Source: M30B19 sp041688615
GTDB taxonomy: Bacteria > Planctomycetota > Planctomycetia > Pirellulales > Pirellulaceae
DNA: 18,923 nucleotides
Direction of reading: 5' to 3'
NCBI GenBank assembly: GCA_041688615.1
Contig: JBDNHU010000142.1
Location: forward strand, 1 to 18,923
The position numbers were made by a program, and so were the translations under genes. Position 1 is the first letter of the stretch; every line of letters starts with the position of its first letter. Below are positions 8,229 to 15,366 of the stretch, piece by piece. Below the pieces are notes generated by a model. The model had not been told where the DNA came from, did not search any database, and worked only from the letters and a program-made list of their open reading frames with translations.

Positions 8229-8302
8229 CGATGTTTTCCGGCGGTTAGCTTTTGGCACTGTTTACATTGTCAGCGAAAGAATTCACAAACGCCATTTTAC
8301 AC

Positions 8303-8334
8303 AAAAAAACGGCTGACTTTCACAGTAGCCGTTT
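8303..8334 (-). terminator. Intrinsic terminator of lipA (possibly bidirectional)
   Basis: AAACGGCT (8307-8314) pairs with AGCCGTTT (8327-8334), with an additional ACT/AGT inner pair past a one-base bulge and a TTCAC loop. Read on the minus strand, the stem runs into seven T residues (A tract 8303-8309), placing it 57 bp after the lipA stop. On the plus strand the T run is short and interrupted. It also insulates the downstream DUF4832 gene from lipA transcription. Confidence 0.88.
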
Positions 8335-8390
8335 CTTTGTTTAGATTGCCGAGAAAATCGTGCAAGTCGATTTGCCCAAGCCCAGCGTCG

Positions 8391-9389
8391 CTACACTGGC
8401 GTTTCAGCCATATCGCGGGCATGGTAGCTAGATCGCACGAATGGACCGGAAGCGACTTTCTTGAAGCCCATCTTCTTGGCCATGTCGCCCAGGAAGTCGA
8501 ACTCGGCAGGTGGAATGTATCGCACCACGGGCAGGTATCGAGTTTCCGAGGGTTGCAGGTACTGGCCCAGCGTTAAGAAATCACAATCTGCATCAAGTAG
8601 GTCGGACAGTACATCGAAAATTTCGTCGTGCGTTTCTCCCAATCCCAGCATCAGGCCGCTCTTGGTTTTGACGCCGGGGTCGAGTCGCTTGACCAGTCGC
8701 AGCAATTCCAACGTCCATCGATATTGCGATTTGGGGCCACGCACTCGACGATACAATCGAGGAACCGTTTCGGTGTTATGGTTAAAGACTTCAGGTTTGG
8801 CTTGCATCAACAGGGCAACTGATTCTGGGTCATCGATAAAGTCGGGCGTCAGGACTTCGATCGTGGCGTCGATTCGCTGGCGAACCGCCAAAATGCACTG
8901 ACGAAAATGATCGGCACCGCCATCCTCAAGATCGTCTCGCGTCACGCTGGTGATCACCACATGCTTAAGCCCAAGGCGTTGGGCCGCTTGTGCTAGGCGA
9001 TCGGGTTCGTCTAATTCAAGGGCGCCTGGTCGCCCACGCTTGACCGCACAAAAACCGCACGGGCGAGTGCAAGTGTTTCCCAAAATCATGAACGTTGCGG
9101 TTTGCTGGGAATAGCATTCGGATCGATTTGGGCACTTGGCGTTGTCGCAAACCGTTTCAAGTCCTAATTCTTCCATTAGGCCAGACGTGAAATTCACGCC
9201 GCCTTTGGGCATCGGCCGCTTTAGCCAGCGAGGCAAACGCTTGACCGTCGACGCCAGATCGTCGGTCCCGCCTAGGTTGATCAGATTTTCGCCAACGTTG
9301 CTCTCACCGCGTGAACCGTCGCTGCTGGTTTCACCGCAGGCAGAAGTCCCAGTGTCCGAGATGATTGGCAGTTGTACAGATTTCGACAC
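8391..9389 (-). CDS. lipA: Lipoyl synthase LipA
   Basis: Radical SAM enzyme that inserts two sulfurs into octanoyl-lipoyl domains, making the lipoyl cofactor of pyruvate and 2-oxoglutarate dehydrogenases and the glycine cleavage system. Both iron-sulfur sites are intact: the auxiliary cluster CX4CX5C at Cys81, 86 and 92, and the radical SAM CX3CX2C at Cys107, 111 and 114 (CTRPCGFC). Other conserved blocks are VVITSVTRDDLEDGGADHF, VLTPDF, FNHNTETVPRLYRRVRG, KSGLMLGLGET, LTLGQYLQPS and the C-terminal GPFVRSSYHA with the Arg-Ser-Ser cluster ligand. At 332 residues it is slightly long because of a poorly conserved N-terminal extension of about 50 residues before RLPRWLKRP. The start is GTG, supported by AAAAGGA 9 nt upstream (minus strand, 9399-9405). 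No lipB is adjacent; it is divergent from smpB. Confidence 0.98.
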   Translation of the reverse strand: MSKSVQLPIISDTGTSACGETSSDGSRGESNVGENLINLGGTDDLASTVKRLPRWLKRPMPKGGVNFTSGLMEELGLETVCDNAKCPNRSECYSQQTATFMILGNTCTRPCGFCAVKRGRPGALELDEPDRLAQAAQRLGLKHVVITSVTRDDLEDGGADHFRQCILAVRQRIDATIEVLTPDFIDDPESVALLMQAKPEVFNHNTETVPRLYRRVRGPKSQYRWTLELLRLVKRLDPGVKTKSGLMLGLGETHDEIFDVLSDLLDADCDFLTLGQYLQPSETRYLPVVRYIPPAEFDFLGDMAKKMGFKKVASGPFVRSSYHARDMAETPV

Positions 9390-9698
9390 CCTGGGTGTTC
9401 CTTTTACGTTAAGTCAAAGCAAGCGATCGGTTCGCGCGCACCCGCGTCTTGATTCAGTCGGACGGGGCACTGGATCGGTTTGTAACCGGATTCTAGTTAA
9501 AATTCGTCACAATTTTAATGGGCACGCCAGCATTATTATTCACTGAATTGGTCTAGGATTGACGTTTGAATCCCAGAAAAATGGTCTGGAACGATTGTTT
9601 TCACGACCCAGACGATCTTTTGGGCATCGGAACTTGTCTGCAAAACTGGAATTGCGTTCAAATTTGCCTTGGAATTTTGCGGTAATCTGAAACAATGA

Positions 9699-9737
9699 AC
9701 GACCCTAAGCATTGCATAATGGGGACTTTAGGGTCGT
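9699..9737. other. 10-bp inverted repeat upstream of smpB
   Basis: ACGACCCTAA (9699-9708) is perfectly complementary to TTAGGGTCGT (9728-9737) across a 19-nt loop. There is no T tract on either strand (TTT only inside the arm), so it is unlikely to be a standard terminator. It lies about 77 bp before the smpB start and could be a leader-RNA structure or a binding site for a dimeric regulator. Confidence 0.5.
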
Positions 9738-9749
9738 GGGCAGCCCAGC

Positions 9750-9773
9750 GACCAGAGTTAGACCAGAGTTAGA
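9750..9773. repeat. 11-nt tandem duplication in the smpB leader
   Basis: GACCAGAGTTA occurs twice back to back (9750-9760, 9761-9771) and starts again with GA. It is probably a replication-slippage duplication, 40 bp before the smpB start. Confidence 0.8.
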
Positions 9774-9813
9774 ACTGGGGCAAAAGAATTTTCGGACCTT
9801 GAATTGAACGTCG

Positions 9814-10308
9814 ATGGCAAAATCAAAAGACAATAAGAAGAAAACCGAGTCCGGCGGGAAAATGGTTGCCGACAATCGTAAAGCCAACCACAAATATGAG
9901 ATCTTCGAAAAGATCGAATGCGGCATTGTGTTGCATGGCAGCGAGGTCAAGAGCCTTCGTGACGGCAAGTTGTCGTTGAACGAGGCTTACGCTCATACTC
10001 GAGATGGCGAACTGTGGTTGGTGGGCGCTGATATCGGATTGTATGCCCAGGCCAATTCCATGAACCACGTCCCTTTGCGAGTTCGCAAGTTATTGGTGCA
10101 TAAGCGAGATCTGTTGAAGTTGGAGGCTAAGACCAACGAAAAAGGGCTTAGTTTGGTTCCATTACGAATCTATTTTAACGAACGCGGGATCGCAAAAGTA
10201 TTGCTGGGCATCGGCAAAGGTAAACAGATGCATGACAAGCGTGAAGACCTTAAAAAGCGTGATACTGATCGCGATATTCAACGCGAAATGCGTAAGAAGA
10301 ATCGTTGA
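9814..10308 (+). CDS. smpB: SsrA-binding protein SmpB
   Basis: SmpB binds tmRNA (SsrA) and brings it to stalled ribosomes in trans-translation. The 164-residue protein shows the family hallmarks: ADNRKANHKYEIFEKIECGIVLHGSEVKSLRDGKLSLNEAY (OB-fold core and tmRNA-binding surface), the VGADIGLYAQANSMNH segment, VRKLLVHKRDLLKL, and LVPLRIYFNERGIAKVLLGIGKGKQMHDKRE. It ends in the basic tail (DLKKRDTDRDIQREMRKKNR) that mimics the missing mRNA in the ribosomal channel. A lysine-rich N-terminal extension of about 18 residues precedes the core. No tmRNA gene is visible in the window. The Shine-Dalgarno site is weak. An unrecognised gene follows 61 bp downstream. Confidence 0.98.
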   Translation: MAKSKDNKKKTESGGKMVADNRKANHKYEIFEKIECGIVLHGSEVKSLRDGKLSLNEAYAHTRDGELWLVGADIGLYAQANSMNHVPLRVRKLLVHKRDLLKLEAKTNEKGLSLVPLRIYFNERGIAKVLLGIGKGKQMHDKREDLKKRDTDRDIQREMRKKNR

Positions 10309-10369
10309 TTAAGTGGGTTGCGTTGGTTGATGTTTTGCATATCTTCTACTTTGATTTCAAGAATTCGCT

Positions 10370-11137
10370 ATGACTTTGATCAGTGACGCCTGGATTCGTT
10401 TGGGCGGAGTCGAGTTTCCGGTTTCGCGGCCTCACGCATTCGGGCTAGTCATCGACGGACCCGCGTCAGGTGCCAGTGGAGATTACTTGCATGATCTACT
10501 TTTGAAAGCCGAACATCGAACTGAATTCCTGGACTTGATTGACAAAGAAGGTCTGGTGGTTTGCAAAAACCTGCAAACTGAAGCGGACAGCTATCGAAAA
10601 GTTCGAGGCAAATCCAGTTTTGGAAAATTGAGTCAAGCTGAGTATTACCACCATGACGGTTGTAGTTGTCCGGTAAAGCCCCGGGTGGTCGAGATTCGGC
10701 TTCCCTATCAAAAAGTTGCACGACAAGTTGCCACAGCGGTCGCTCCTTTCCCCGCCGTGATCCAAGCGATGCTAAATGCATTGCCCCAGCGGTTAACATC
10801 TGACGCGGAGGTTCAGCAATTTCGCGAGCGGTTTCTAGTGGACGTGGATCAGGTGCCACACGCCCAAACATGGGATCGAATTCAGGGCAAGGTGACTCGG
10901 TTGGTTCGACACGAAATGGACGCGGAGAGCTGCCGATCTTACTTTCGTGAAGTGGACCAATTGGCCAACGCCTATGTTTTACCTTGGGAGATGGGCGAGA
11001 GCCGGCTGATGGTCAATTCGGTCCAAGATCTAACCAAGACCATGCAACACCGCCGCGCCTATCAAAAGCCGCGGCAGTCGGATGAGGTCACGTCAAACGG
11101 CAGCCTCGTAAAACGTTGGACCGCTGAAGAGGCATAG
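10370..11137 (+). CDS. Hypothetical protein, possible Fe(II)/2-oxoglutarate oxygenase-like
   Basis: A 255-residue cytoplasmic-looking protein (no signal peptide, no membrane segment) that I do not recognise with certainty. Several features suggest the TauD/phytanoyl-type double-stranded beta-helix oxygenases. DLIDKEGLVVCKNLQ resembles their N-terminal strand. YYHHDG gives an HxD metal-ligand pair (His94, Asp96). Near the C-terminus, PWEMGESRLMVNSV followed by MQHRRAY supplies a candidate distal His227 with arginines just after it (Arg228, 229, 235) that could bind the 2-oxoglutarate carboxylate. Cys98 and Cys100 follow the HxD directly. The substrate is unknown. It may be co-transcribed with smpB, but the AAGAA before its ATG is a poor ribosome site. 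The gene itself is well supported; the fold is an inference from motifs. Confidence 0.75.
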   Translation: MTLISDAWIRLGGVEFPVSRPHAFGLVIDGPASGASGDYLHDLLLKAEHRTEFLDLIDKEGLVVCKNLQTEADSYRKVRGKSSFGKLSQAEYYHHDGCSCPVKPRVVEIRLPYQKVARQVATAVAPFPAVIQAMLNALPQRLTSDAEVQQFRERFLVDVDQVPHAQTWDRIQGKVTRLVRHEMDAESCRSYFREVDQLANAYVLPWEMGESRLMVNSVQDLTKTMQHRRAYQKPRQSDEVTSNGSLVKRWTAEEA

Positions 11138-11269
11138 TAAAACGTGGTGCAAGTAGCGTCATTCAGTAAATCCGTGCGACGCATTGCAGCGGGTTACGAT
11201 GAGCCGCCGGCATCGGCCGCGGGTCCCCAACAAATCAAGGGTGATCTCGCGATTAATGTTCCCCGGGTG

Positions 11270-13333
11270 TCACTTGGGTCCGGGGGGAAGGTTTTGCAGC
11301 AGATAGCGGGTAATTAGCAGACGAACATGCACGACGGTTCCTGGCCCCTCACTTAGGCCGTGGTCACGATTCGGGTAGACCATATAGTCGAAGGGTTTGC
11401 CAAGCTGGATCAGTCGGTCGACCAGACCTTCGATAATTTGAATGTGAGTGTTCGTTTCCCCTGAACCGGTCACGATCAGCAGTTTGCCTTTCAGGCCTTC
11501 GGCGAAATGGATCGGCGCCGATGTTTGGTAACCTTCGGGATTTACTTCTCTATTTCGCATAAAAATCTCTTGGAACCACGCGTTGTAGAGATGCGGTTGC
11601 GGTTTGGGGACCACCGCAATGCCTACGTGATAATCGTCGGGCTTGCGAAACATAGCGTTAAGCGTATTCGACCCGCCGCCGCTCCAGCCCCAAATCCCAA
11701 CTCGCGAAAGGTCGACGAAGGACCGCATGCGACCTAGTTCTTTTAATCCCGCCGCCTGTTCTTCGGTCGAAAGTAGGCCAAGGCTTCCGAAAATAGAACG
11801 TCGCCATGCCGCGCCTTTGGGAGCGGGCGTGCCACGGTTGTCGATGGATACAACCAGGTACCCAAGATCCGAGACGACTCGCAGAAAGTGACTTTGGGCA
11901 GCTCCCCACTGATTCAACACCGTTTGTGCATGCGGCTCGCCGTAGACGTAAATGAAGACCGGATACTTCTTGGTGGGATCAAAATCTTGGGGCTTGATCA
12001 TCCACGCGTCCATGCTGATGCCGCCGCCAATATCAAGCTGCAGGAATTCTGTCGGATGAGATACTACGGATTTCGCCAGCTCCTGCAGTTTGCTATTGTC
12101 TTCCACCACTTTGATTACCCGATGACCTTGCACCTGAATCAGATCCACGATCGGCGGCGTGTCGAAAGTGGAAACCGTGTGAAACGCCCACTTTGCGTCC
12201 GGTGAAAAGTCGTAGTCGTGAGTCCCCGGCTGGTCTGGCGGAGTGATCCGTTCGGGCTTCCCCGATCCATCCAGCCCAACGCGATACAAATACTTTTGGG
12301 TCGCGTTTTCCGGCGATGCATAAAAGTAGTACCAACCGCCCTCTTCATCAATAACCGCGCGTTCGATTATGTCGAACTCGCCAGGCGTCAGCAGCGACAA
12401 TTCTTCACCGTCCCGCGAGTACAAATAGGCGTGTCGCCAGCCATCTTTTTCGCTGATCACGATGAATGCTTTGCCATCACGAATCCACATCAGGCCAGAA
12501 TTCTTGGCCTGGCTGGCCACCACCCAAGCGGGATCGGATTCTTGGAAGATTCTTTTGAGTGTGCCATCGGTTGAAGCCAGAAAGAATTCCCGCTTGTCAC
12601 GAAATCGGCTCAATCGTTCAACTAGCAGTTCACCCGAATCCCCCGCCCACTGGACAAGTCCCAGATAAAAGCCTTCTTCGGGTGATTGGATCGGCAACCA
12701 CTGTAGATTCTGGCCTTCGACGTCGACAATCCCAACTTGCTGCGTTGCGATCTTCTCGCCGACTCTGGCAAACCGTTGCTCGCGAACTCCAGGATAGGAA
12801 GGATCCACGGGGACGAGCATCGATCGCTTCTTCACCAGAGTGTTGTCGGTTTGAATGAAGGCCACGTGTTTTGCATCCGGGCTCCAGCTAAGGCCGTGAA
12901 ACGAAATGTCACGATCAGGTGTTCGATTAGTCAGCCGAGTCCGTCGATCCGTTTCAAGATCCAGTACAAACACATCGCCATCACGAATTTCTAGTCTCTG
13001 CTTCCGATCTGGCGAAACCAGTGGTTGGGACTGTGCTGCTGCTGGAACGTTGGGTTGCGGATCGATAGATTCGCCGGTGCGCACGTTGTAATGAATGGTG
13101 ACGGTCTGGTTGGTTTCCGGTTCCCGCTGCTCGACCCAGTACCCAGTACTGTCCGAAGTCCACTTGGCAGGGAATCCTTTGGCTCGAAATTCACCGCGCT
13201 GGTACACGTCCTTCAAGCGTTCTAGCGTCGTTCCGTCGACCCATTGCTGGGGCATCTGCTGCGCCTGCAGGCCGGTAAGTCCGCACAAAAGAATGACTGC
13301 CAGAAGAGATACCCGAAGTAGTATGTGTTTCAT
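11270..13333 (-). CDS. Exported S9 prolyl-oligopeptidase / DPP-IV-like protein
   Basis: 687 residues with a clear signal peptide (MKHILLRV, hydrophobic core, cleavage near LQA-QQ). A DPP-IV-type beta-propeller (PF00930, about 95-440; LSWSPDAKHVAFI, GIVDVEGQNLQWL, FSPDAKWAFHTVS) precedes an alpha/beta-hydrolase domain (PF00326, about 480-687). The nucleophile is Ser551 in GWSGGG and the base is His658 in NRDHG. The acid position, 32 residues before the His as in human DPP-IV, is Glu626 in GSGETNTH, where the family has Asp. YVYGEPHAQ matches the oxyanion-hole tyrosine loop. The usual YTERYM substrate-pocket segment reads FQEIFM, and no propeller Glu-Glu motif was found, so true DPP-IV specificity is doubtful. 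It is the last gene of a four-gene minus-strand cluster, 64 bp after the acetylesterase. Confidence 0.92.
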   Translation of the reverse strand: MKHILLRVSLLAVILLCGLTGLQAQQMPQQWVDGTTLERLKDVYQRGEFRAKGFPAKWTSDSTGYWVEQREPETNQTVTIHYNVRTGESIDPQPNVPAAAQSQPLVSPDRKQRLEIRDGDVFVLDLETDRRTRLTNRTPDRDISFHGLSWSPDAKHVAFIQTDNTLVKKRSMLVPVDPSYPGVREQRFARVGEKIATQQVGIVDVEGQNLQWLPIQSPEEGFYLGLVQWAGDSGELLVERLSRFRDKREFFLASTDGTLKRIFQESDPAWVVASQAKNSGLMWIRDGKAFIVISEKDGWRHAYLYSRDGEELSLLTPGEFDIIERAVIDEEGGWYYFYASPENATQKYLYRVGLDGSGKPERITPPDQPGTHDYDFSPDAKWAFHTVSTFDTPPIVDLIQVQGHRVIKVVEDNSKLQELAKSVVSHPTEFLQLDIGGGISMDAWMIKPQDFDPTKKYPVFIYVYGEPHAQTVLNQWGAAQSHFLRVVSDLGYLVVSIDNRGTPAPKGAAWRRSIFGSLGLLSTEEQAAGLKELGRMRSFVDLSRVGIWGWSGGGSNTLNAMFRKPDDYHVGIAVVPKPQPHLYNAWFQEIFMRNREVNPEGYQTSAPIHFAEGLKGKLLIVTGSGETNTHIQIIEGLVDRLIQLGKPFDYMVYPNRDHGLSEGPGTVVHVRLLITRYLLQNLPPGPK

Positions 13334-13397
13334 GGATCGATTGCCAGAAAAGTTAAAGCGGTTGGACCTAGGGGAAAGCTAAAGGCAACTAGAGAAA

Positions 13398-15284
13398 TCA
13401 GTTCTCTTGGGTTTTGGTTCCCAGCGTCTGGGCCTCAAGCAGGATTCGATCGACATCCTGTTTACGAAGTGCTTGGGTCAGCTTTCGCTGCTGTTGACGG
13501 TCTAATTTCTGAGCGATTTCTTCGTTGTGCACGCCCAGCGGAACGTTTTCAAGCGACCAGTCGTCGCTGCGTTGCGTTGCGAAAGGAATGTCCGTCATGC
13601 GATCTGCCTGCAGATTGCCCAGCGGACTACGGCCCCAAGCGTAGCGGTAATGCAAGGGCTTGGGTACCATTGGACTACTCAGCACCAGCACCTTTTTATC
13701 CGTTTGTGCCTGGCCCCGATCATTGTTGCCGGTCACCAGGTGTTCGGCCGTTGCCGGGTGAAACTGACGATCTTCGCCCGCGACCGCGAAGCCAAGAATT
13801 GGGCCCCCGTCGTCGACAGCGCTTGCCGGTTCGTCCAGTTGCAATTCGATCCGGTTGTTCTTGATTGTCATGCCAACGGCGATCGGTGGCTTCCAGCGGA
13901 TGGACCGTTCAAATCCATATTGCGATGCTAGAGCCCAGCGCGCGATGCGTTCGCCGGCGGGGATCTTTAGTTGCGGGTGATACCAGCGCCGGCGCAGATC
14001 GTAGGTGCTGGTGAAGCCGATATTCTTGTCGCCCGCTTTATACAGATCGAGAAAGGTTTGGTATTGGGCTTCCCGAATGAAGGGGCCCGGGTTGGCCATC
14101 ATTTCGCAGTAGTTGTCCAGCGTTTGCACGGGTCCTTCGGTGCACAGTGACAGGATGCCAAAAGGCATTTGTGGATCGTTAAAGGCGGCTCGCCAAGAAG
14201 CAATCATTTCCGGAAACACATGGCGGTACATGATCGTACCCGGTGTTCCGTTGAAGCAGTTGTTGTATCCCTGATGAAAGATGGCTCCCTTGATCTGCAG
14301 TCCTGCAAGCGGACCGATCATGCTGGCATAGCAATTGCCTGGTCGGTTCTGATCCATCGCTGGGCCGGGACGTAGGTCAGTCGGCTGGGTTTCATTGGCA
14401 GGCATTGGGCGACCCTCTTTTTTGAACCGTTCCACCTTCTGTCGATGGCTTTGGATGCGGCCGTCCAGGTCCGCTTGCGAATCCCAAGTTGCAACCTTCT
14501 GATCCCATTCCTGAAGTACGCCACTCAACTGGGGCGAGTCGATCTTTCTTAGCACTGCATCCGGGACCCATGTTTCCACGGTGGTGCCACCGCGTGATGC
14601 GTCGATCACTCCGATGGGGACCTGAGAAGCCATGTGAATTCGCCTCGCGAATACGTAACCGATCGCGGATAATTCACGTACGATTTCGGGCGAGCATTCG
14701 TCCCAGTCACCTTTGCGGTAATGCTGTTTAAACCAGCCGCTCCATTCATGCAGTCGCGCGAAGCCGGGCTGGCTGTCGGGGCCGTTCATCGCGGGAACGG
14801 TGAGTATTCGGATGTTGGGAAAATTGGCCGAAATGATCTCAAGTTCGCCATTCTCGATTCGGTCTAGCGGGAATTCCATGTTGCTTTGTCCGCCCAGCAC
14901 CCAGACATCGCCGATCAGAATGTTGTCCAGCGTCAGCGTCTTATTCGCGCCTTGGATTGTCATTTTCTGCGGTTGGGCATTGACGGTCATTGCAGGCAGC
15001 GACACCCTCCATGTTTTGTCTTCAGCCGTGGCTGCCGCTGTTTCATTACCGCCAAAGGACACTGTGACATTCTCACCCACATTCGCCCATCCCCAGATGG
15101 AAATTGGCTTGTCGCGTTGCAGCACCATGTTCGCTTGAAAGACATTGCTAACGCACAGGCCTTCACTGATCGCCGGAACATCGACAACATCTTCAAGAGG
15201 CATCTGTTGTGCAAGGCTCTGCGTGAGGACAGTGCCTTGAGTCAGCATTATCAACAGCAGCCAACAGAACGTAAGTCGAAGCAT
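13398..15284 (-). CDS. Exported sialate O-acetylesterase-like SGNH hydrolase
   Basis: 628 residues with an N-terminal signal peptide (cleavage near SLA-QQ). It has the architecture of the sialate O-acetylesterase family (PF03629/DUF303). A leading jelly-roll segment contains VFQANMVLQRDKPISIWGWA, followed by LPAMTVNAQPQKMTIQG and ILIGDVWVLGGQSNMEFPL with the nucleophile Ser134 in GQSNM. Then come the VPIGVIDASRGGTTVETW block and GAIFHQGYNN at 333-342, where relatives usually read GAIWYQGESN (Tyr340 replaces Glu). The candidate catalytic His436 lies in WYHPQ, with no Asp two residues before it. The family removes acetyl groups from sialic acid or other acetylated glycans; the substrate here cannot be told. 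The gene is 83 bp after DUF1552 and 64 bp before the peptidase, all in the same direction. Confidence 0.9.
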   Translation of the reverse strand: MLRLTFCWLLLIMLTQGTVLTQSLAQQMPLEDVVDVPAISEGLCVSNVFQANMVLQRDKPISIWGWANVGENVTVSFGGNETAAATAEDKTWRVSLPAMTVNAQPQKMTIQGANKTLTLDNILIGDVWVLGGQSNMEFPLDRIENGELEIISANFPNIRILTVPAMNGPDSQPGFARLHEWSGWFKQHYRKGDWDECSPEIVRELSAIGYVFARRIHMASQVPIGVIDASRGGTTVETWVPDAVLRKIDSPQLSGVLQEWDQKVATWDSQADLDGRIQSHRQKVERFKKEGRPMPANETQPTDLRPGPAMDQNRPGNCYASMIGPLAGLQIKGAIFHQGYNNCFNGTPGTIMYRHVFPEMIASWRAAFNDPQMPFGILSLCTEGPVQTLDNYCEMMANPGPFIREAQYQTFLDLYKAGDKNIGFTSTYDLRRRWYHPQLKIPAGERIARWALASQYGFERSIRWKPPIAVGMTIKNNRIELQLDEPASAVDDGGPILGFAVAGEDRQFHPATAEHLVTGNNDRGQAQTDKKVLVLSSPMVPKPLHYRYAWGRSPLGNLQADRMTDIPFATQRSDDWSLENVPLGVHNEEIAQKLDRQQQRKLTQALRKQDVDRILLEAQTLGTKTQEN

Positions 15285-15366
15285 AGTGGGTTCTTTCTGA
15301 AGCGTGATAGGTTGGACGTTGGTCGATACCAGTACTGCCTGAATGTGAAACGGCGAACGAATACAC

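Larger units (their letters stand above)
9390..9813. promoter_or_regulatory. Divergent intergenic region between lipA and smpB
   Basis: 424 bp with no convincing gene on either strand. It must hold the promoters of lipA (leftward) and smpB (rightward), although no strong sigma-70 pair could be picked by eye. Features seen are the lipA ribosome binding site, a 10-bp-stem hairpin at 9699-9737 and an 11-nt tandem duplication at 9750-9773. The smpB leader is relatively A-rich. Confidence 0.5.

Noticed and set aside
9136..9546. 136-residue plus-strand open frame reaching into the lipA-smpB intergenic region
   Set aside because: Most of it is antisense to lipA, and the intergenic part shows no coding signal.
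11195..11216. CGATG...CATCG inverted repeat in the convergent gap after the oxygenase-like gene
   Set aside because: Only five stem base pairs with a GC-rich 9-nt loop and no T tract on either strand; not enough for a terminator.
13325..13864. 179-residue plus-strand open frame
   Set aside because: Antisense to the 3' end of the acetylesterase gene; rich in Pro/Arg/Cys as expected for a shadow frame.
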